Source: Pseudomonas alcaligenes
Lineage (GTDB): Bacteria > Pseudomonadota > Gammaproteobacteria > Pseudomonadales > Pseudomonadaceae
Direction: 5' to 3'
Assembly: GCF_014490745.1 (NCBI RefSeq)
Contig: NZ_LZEU01000001.1
Location: forward strand, 806,001-870,000
DNA: 64,000 nt
Below the pieces are notes generated by a model. That model did no database searches and had not been told where the DNA came from. It saw only the letters and a program-made list of their open reading frames with translations. A program made the position numbers and the translations under genes. Each line of letters begins with the position of its first letter. Within the stretch, counting starts at the first letter, position 1. Positions 59,876 through 64,000 of the stretch are shown here, piece by piece.

Positions 59876-60739
59876 ATGGCCGAACTTATTTCCCTGCGCG
59901 AAGCCATCCAGCGCTTCGTTCACGACGGTGACAGCGTCGCCCTCGAAGGCTTCACCCACCTGATCCCCACTGCCGCCTCCCACGAGATCATCCGCCAGGG
60001 CAAGAAAGACCTGCACCTGATGCGCATGACTCCCGACCTGGTCTACGACCTGCTGATCGGCGCCGGCTGCGCGCGCAAGCTGACCTTCTCCTGGGGCGGC
60101 AACCCCGGCGTGGGTTCGCTGCACCGCCTGCGTGACGCAGTGGAGAAGGGCTGGCCGCAGGCCCTGGAGATCGACGAACACAGCCACGCCGACCTGGCCA
60201 ACGCCTATGTGGCCGGCGCCTCGGGCCTGCCGTTCGCGGTGCTGCGCGCCTACACCGGCTCCGACCTGCCCAAGGTCAACCCGAACATCAAGTTCATCAA
60301 CTGCCCGTTCACCGGCGAGCAGCTGGCCGCCGTGCCGTCGCTGCGCCCGGACGTCACCGTGATCCACGCGCAGAAGGCCGACCGCAAGGGCAACGTGCTG
60401 CTGTGGGGCATCCTCGGCGTGCAGAAGGAAGCCGCCCTGGCCGCCAAGCGCTGCATCGTCACCGTGGAAGAGATAGTCGACGACCTCAATGCGCCGATGA
60501 ACGCCTGCGTGCTGCCGACCTGGGCGCTGGCCGCCGTCTGCCACGTGCCCGGTGGCGCCCATCCGTCCTATGCCCACGGCTACTACGAGCGCGACAACCG
60601 CTTCTACCAGGCCTGGGATCCGATCGCCCGCGACCGCGAATCCTTCAGCGCCTGGATCGATGAGTACATCCGCGGTACCGCTGACTTTGCCCAGTTCCAA
60701 GAAAAGATCAGCCAGACCAAGCTCGCGGAGGCCAAGTGA
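59876..60739 (+). CDS. pcaI: 3-oxoadipate CoA-transferase subunit A
   Basis: 287 residues of the CoA-transferase alpha family: ISLREAIQRFVHDGDSVALE, GFTHLIPTAASHEIIRQGKK and the SWGGNPGVGSLHRLRDA block match PcaI/CatI of pseudomonads. With PcaJ it moves CoA from succinyl-CoA to beta-ketoadipate. Its TGA shares a base with the pcaJ ATG. It is first in the operon pcaIJF(D), preceded by a PcaR box. Confidence 0.94.
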   Translation: MAELISLREAIQRFVHDGDSVALEGFTHLIPTAASHEIIRQGKKDLHLMRMTPDLVYDLLIGAGCARKLTFSWGGNPGVGSLHRLRDAVEKGWPQALEIDEHSHADLANAYVAGASGLPFAVLRAYTGSDLPKVNPNIKFINCPFTGEQLAAVPSLRPDVTVIHAQKADRKGNVLLWGILGVQKEAALAAKRCIVTVEEIVDDLNAPMNACVLPTWALAAVCHVPGGAHPSYAHGYYERDNRFYQAWDPIARDRESFSAWIDEYIRGTADFAQFQEKISQTKLAEAK

Positions 60740-61523
60740 TGAGCACGCACGACTACAGCACCAATGAAATGATGACCGTGGCCGCCGCCCGCCGCCTGCA
60801 CAACGGCGCGGTGTGCTTCGTCGGCATCGGCCTGCCGTCCAAGGCCGCCAACCTGGCGCGCCTGACCTCCTCGCCGGACGTGGTGCTGATCTACGAATCC
60901 GGCCCGATCGGCGCCAAACCCAGCGTGCTGCCGCTGTCCATCGGCGACGGCGAACTGGCCGAGACCGCCGACACCGTGGTGCCCACCGGCGAGATCTTCC
61001 GCTACTGGCTGCAGGGCGGGCGCATCGACGTCGGCTTCCTCGGCGCCGCCCAGGTCGACCGCTTCGGCAACATCAACACCACGGTGATCGGTGACTACCA
61101 CAACCCGAAAGTGCGCCTGCCCGGCGCCGGCGGTGCACCGGAGATCGCCGGTTCGGCCAAGCAGGTGCTGATCATCCTCAAGCAGTCGCACCGCACCTTC
61201 GTCGACAAGCTGGCCTTCATCACCTCGGTCGGCCACGGCGAGGGCGGCGACCACCGTAAGCAGCTGGGCCTGCCCGGCAAGGGCCCGGTCGGCATCATCA
61301 CCGACCTGTGCATCATGGAGCCGGAAGCCGGCAGCAACGAATTCATCGTCACCTCGCTGCACCCGGGGGTGACCCGCGAGCAGGTGATCGCGGCCACCGG
61401 CTGGGCCATCCGCTTCGCCGAGCAGGTCGCCGAAACCCTCGCCCCGACCGCCGTCGAGCTGCATGCCCTGCGCGCCCTGGAGGCCCGCACCGCGGCCGCC
61501 CACGGCCAGGCCGGAGGTGAGGA

Positions 61524-61527
<4 letters not shown>
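60739..61527 (+). CDS. pcaJ: 3-oxoadipate CoA-transferase subunit B
   Basis: 262 residues. The catalytic glutamate is in [20 protein letters not shown], and [20 protein letters not shown] opens the domain. It forms the active heteromer with PcaI. Its start overlaps pcaI by one base, and its end overlaps pcaF by four (ATGA at 61524-61527). Confidence 0.94.
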
Positions 61528-62729
<1,202 letters not shown>

Positions 62730-62739
62730 CGACCGCCGA

Positions 62740-62822
62740 CCCTCTCCCGGCGGGAGAGGGGATTGAGCGAGCCGCGAAGTACCAGACTGCACTGCTCAAC
62801 TCCCTCTCCCCTCGGGAGAGGG
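62740..62822. repeat. Pair of REP-like palindromes between pcaF and pcaD
   Basis: Two hairpins: CCCTCTCCCG with CGGGAGAGGG (62740-62760) and CCCTCTCCC, CTC, GGGAGAGGG (62802-62822). The second has the same loop as the repeat at 25627. They fill most of the 174-nt gap and may weaken transcription into pcaD. Confidence 0.65.
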
Positions 62823-62903
62823 CTGGGGTGAGGGACGTTCCGGTTGCGGAACTCCGTTACTCTTCAATTCAATAAACACACGCTTTCCCGCCTGGAGTTT
62901 TCC

Positions 62904-63692
62904 ATGCCATCCGTAAAACTTGCCGACGGCGATCTGAATTACCAACTCGAAGGCCCGGCCGGCGCGCCGCTGCTGGTGCTGTCCAACTCCCTGGGCACCG
63001 ACCTGCACATGTGGGACGCGCAGATCCCGGCCCTCACCGAACACTTTCGTGTGCTGCGCTACGACACCCGTGGCCACGGCCAGTCCCTGGTCAGCCCCGG
63101 CCCCTATAGCATCGAGCAGCTGGGCGGCGACGTGCTGGCCCTGCTGGATGCGCTGGGCATTGCCACGGCCAGCTTCTGCGGCCTGTCCATGGGCGGCCTG
63201 ATCGGCCAGTGGCTGGCGATCAACGCGCCTGAGCGCATCGAGCGCCTGGTGCTGTGCAACACCGCCGCCAAGATCGCCAGCCCGGAGATCTGGAACCCGC
63301 GCATCGAGGCCGTGCTGGCCGGCGGCGTGCAGGCCATGCGCGACCTGCGCGATGCCTCGATCTCGCGCTGGTTCACCGCCGATTTCGCCGCGGCCGAGGC
63401 GGACAAGGTTGAGCCCATAGTCGGCATGCTGGCGCAGACTTCGCCCGCCGGTTACGCGGCCAATTGCGCGGCAGTGCGCGACGCCGACTACCGCGAACAG
63501 CTCGGCGCCATCCGCGCGCCGACCCTGGTCATCTGCGGCAGCTTCGACCCGGTAACCACCAGCGAGCACGGCCGTTTCCTCCAGGCCGGCATCGCCGGCG
63601 CCGAGCTGGTCGAGCTGCCGGCCGCGCACCTGTCCAACGTGCAGGCCGCTGCCGCCTTCAGCCGCGCCGTGCTGGCGTTCCTCGGCGCCTGA
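62904..63692 (+). CDS. pcaD: 3-oxoadipate enol-lactonase
   Basis: 262 residues, alpha/beta hydrolase fold. The start LADGDLNYQLEGPAGAPLLV, nucleophile S95 in FCGLSMGGLIGQ and the late LPAAHLSNVQAAAAF match PcaD. It opens beta-ketoadipate enol-lactone to beta-ketoadipate. ATG 62904 has GGAG upstream. The REP-like pair separates it from pcaF, and neither pcaB nor pcaC is seen after it, so those steps must be encoded elsewhere. Confidence 0.9.
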   Translation: MPSVKLADGDLNYQLEGPAGAPLLVLSNSLGTDLHMWDAQIPALTEHFRVLRYDTRGHGQSLVSPGPYSIEQLGGDVLALLDALGIATASFCGLSMGGLIGQWLAINAPERIERLVLCNTAAKIASPEIWNPRIEAVLAGGVQAMRDLRDASISRWFTADFAAAEADKVEPIVGMLAQTSPAGYAANCAAVRDADYREQLGAIRAPTLVICGSFDPVTTSEHGRFLQAGIAGAELVELPAAHLSNVQAAAAFSRAVLAFLGA

Positions 63693-63703
63693 GTGGCGCC
63701 AGG

Positions 63704-63724
63704 CCCGCCGCGCATGGCGGCGGG
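63704..63724 (+). terminator. Hairpin after pcaD
   Basis: CCCGCCG, seven-base loop, CGGCGGG, 12 nt after the stop. No T-run. Possible end of the pca message; the rest of the gap to 63840 shows no clear promoter. Confidence 0.5.
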
Positions 63725-63840
63725 CGCGCGGTGCCGATCAGCCATCATCGAGTTGTCATCACTGGCCGCTAGAGTGCGCAGCTTTTCTGCTCGTCCCCGG
63801 ACGCAGCAGCCGAATCCGCAGCACAGCCAGAAGATCAACG

Positions 63841-64000
63841 ATGAAGGTGGAAGCAGGCAGTATCCGCAAACCGTTCATGATCCGTTCCGCAGACATGCAT
63901 GCCGAGGAATTCGGCGCGCTTTTCACGCGGATGTTCGGCAATCTCTATTCCGGGCTGCCGCGCCCGGATCGGCCGATTGCCATCGCCGGCGTCTACGGTC
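63841..64000 (+). CDS. N-terminal fragment of an unidentified protein (possibly AraC-type regulator)
   Basis: ATG 63841 follows CAGAAGATCAACG, an acceptable ribosome site, and opens a frame that runs to the window end (53 codons seen). It reads KVEAGSIRKPFMIRSADMHA, then EEFGALFTRMFGNLYSGLPR. The style recalls the N-terminal ligand domain of AraC-type regulators, many of which sit beside aromatic-catabolic genes, but the visible part has no diagnostic motif. Confidence 0.5.
   Translation, partial: MKVEAGSIRKPFMIRSADMHAEEFGALFTRMFGNLYSGLPRPDRPIAIAGVYG

Noticed and set aside
63753..63775. TTGTCA followed by TAGAGT before the last partial gene
   Set aside because: Spacing is only 11 bp, too short for a sigma-70 promoter.

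Overview
The window is GC-rich, tightly packed chromosomal DNA of a Pseudomonas-type gammaproteobacterium. The supports for this are the pca genes with PcaR-type boxes, the PotFGHI-like uptake genes, OprD-family and DUF1302/DUF1329 outer-membrane proteins, an EptA-type transferase, and short CCTCTCCC/GGGAGAGG hairpin repeats. The species cannot be fixed from this sequence. I saw no tRNA, rRNA, CRISPR array, complete insertion sequence or phage gene. Two genes are cut by the window edges.

Layout. (1) 1-982: the tail of a histidine/aromatic ammonia-lyase and a HutC-like GntR repressor. (2) 990-23837: a large accessory catabolic region. A minus-strand set (CBM9-like protein, cupin, PuuB-like FAD oxidoreductase, MGT-type glycosyltransferase) and a plus-strand set (polyamine-type ABC importer, second MGT glycosyltransferase, two cupins, AmgK-like kinase, aldehyde dehydrogenase, LuxR regulator) flank a GntR regulator. 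A lipoprotein amidohydrolase, OprD-type porin, truncated GlmU-like uridylyltransferase, ALDH10-like aminoaldehyde dehydrogenase and Tat-exported amine oxidase follow. (3) 23965-27541: an ECF42-type sigma factor, its DGPF/YCII partner behind a matching promoter, and DUF899, SnoaL-like and SRPBCC genes. (4) 27635-43616: mostly stand-alone functions: a YadGH-like ABC exporter, a DUF1538 membrane protein with two P-II-like proteins, a chemoreceptor, L-serine dehydratase, an M14-like deacylase, a DMT transporter, a retropepsin-like protease, EptA, and a P1 peptidase/PotF-like/LuxR set. (5) 43635-56933: a meta-cleavage pathway (single-component hydroxylase, type I extradiol dioxygenase, hydrolase, hydratase, aldolase, acylating aldehyde dehydrogenase) with DUF1302/DUF1329 envelope proteins, a TetR repressor and two tandem ACMSD-like amidohydrolases. 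(6) 57111-63692: pcaR, pcaK, pcaI, pcaJ, pcaF and pcaD with three PcaR operators.

How the genes fit together. Regions 5 and 6 read clearly. In region 5 one palindrome (TGAACAC-NN-GTGTTCA) sits at the TetR promoter, the meta-cleavage operon and, degenerate, before the amidohydrolases, so the set looks like one regulon. A likely route is decarboxylation of an aromatic acid, ring hydroxylation, extradiol cleavage, and conversion to acetyl-CoA and pyruvate. Region 6 takes beta-ketoadipate enol-lactone to succinyl-CoA and acetyl-CoA.

Region 2 is the best candidate for an undescribed system. It combines cation/amine uptake and amine/aldehyde oxidation genes with a complete-looking sugar-activation set (anomeric kinase, uridylyltransferase, two glycosyltransferases). 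This suggests that a glycosyl group is attached during catabolism or handling of an amine or amino-alcohol. That reading is inference and the substrate is unknown.
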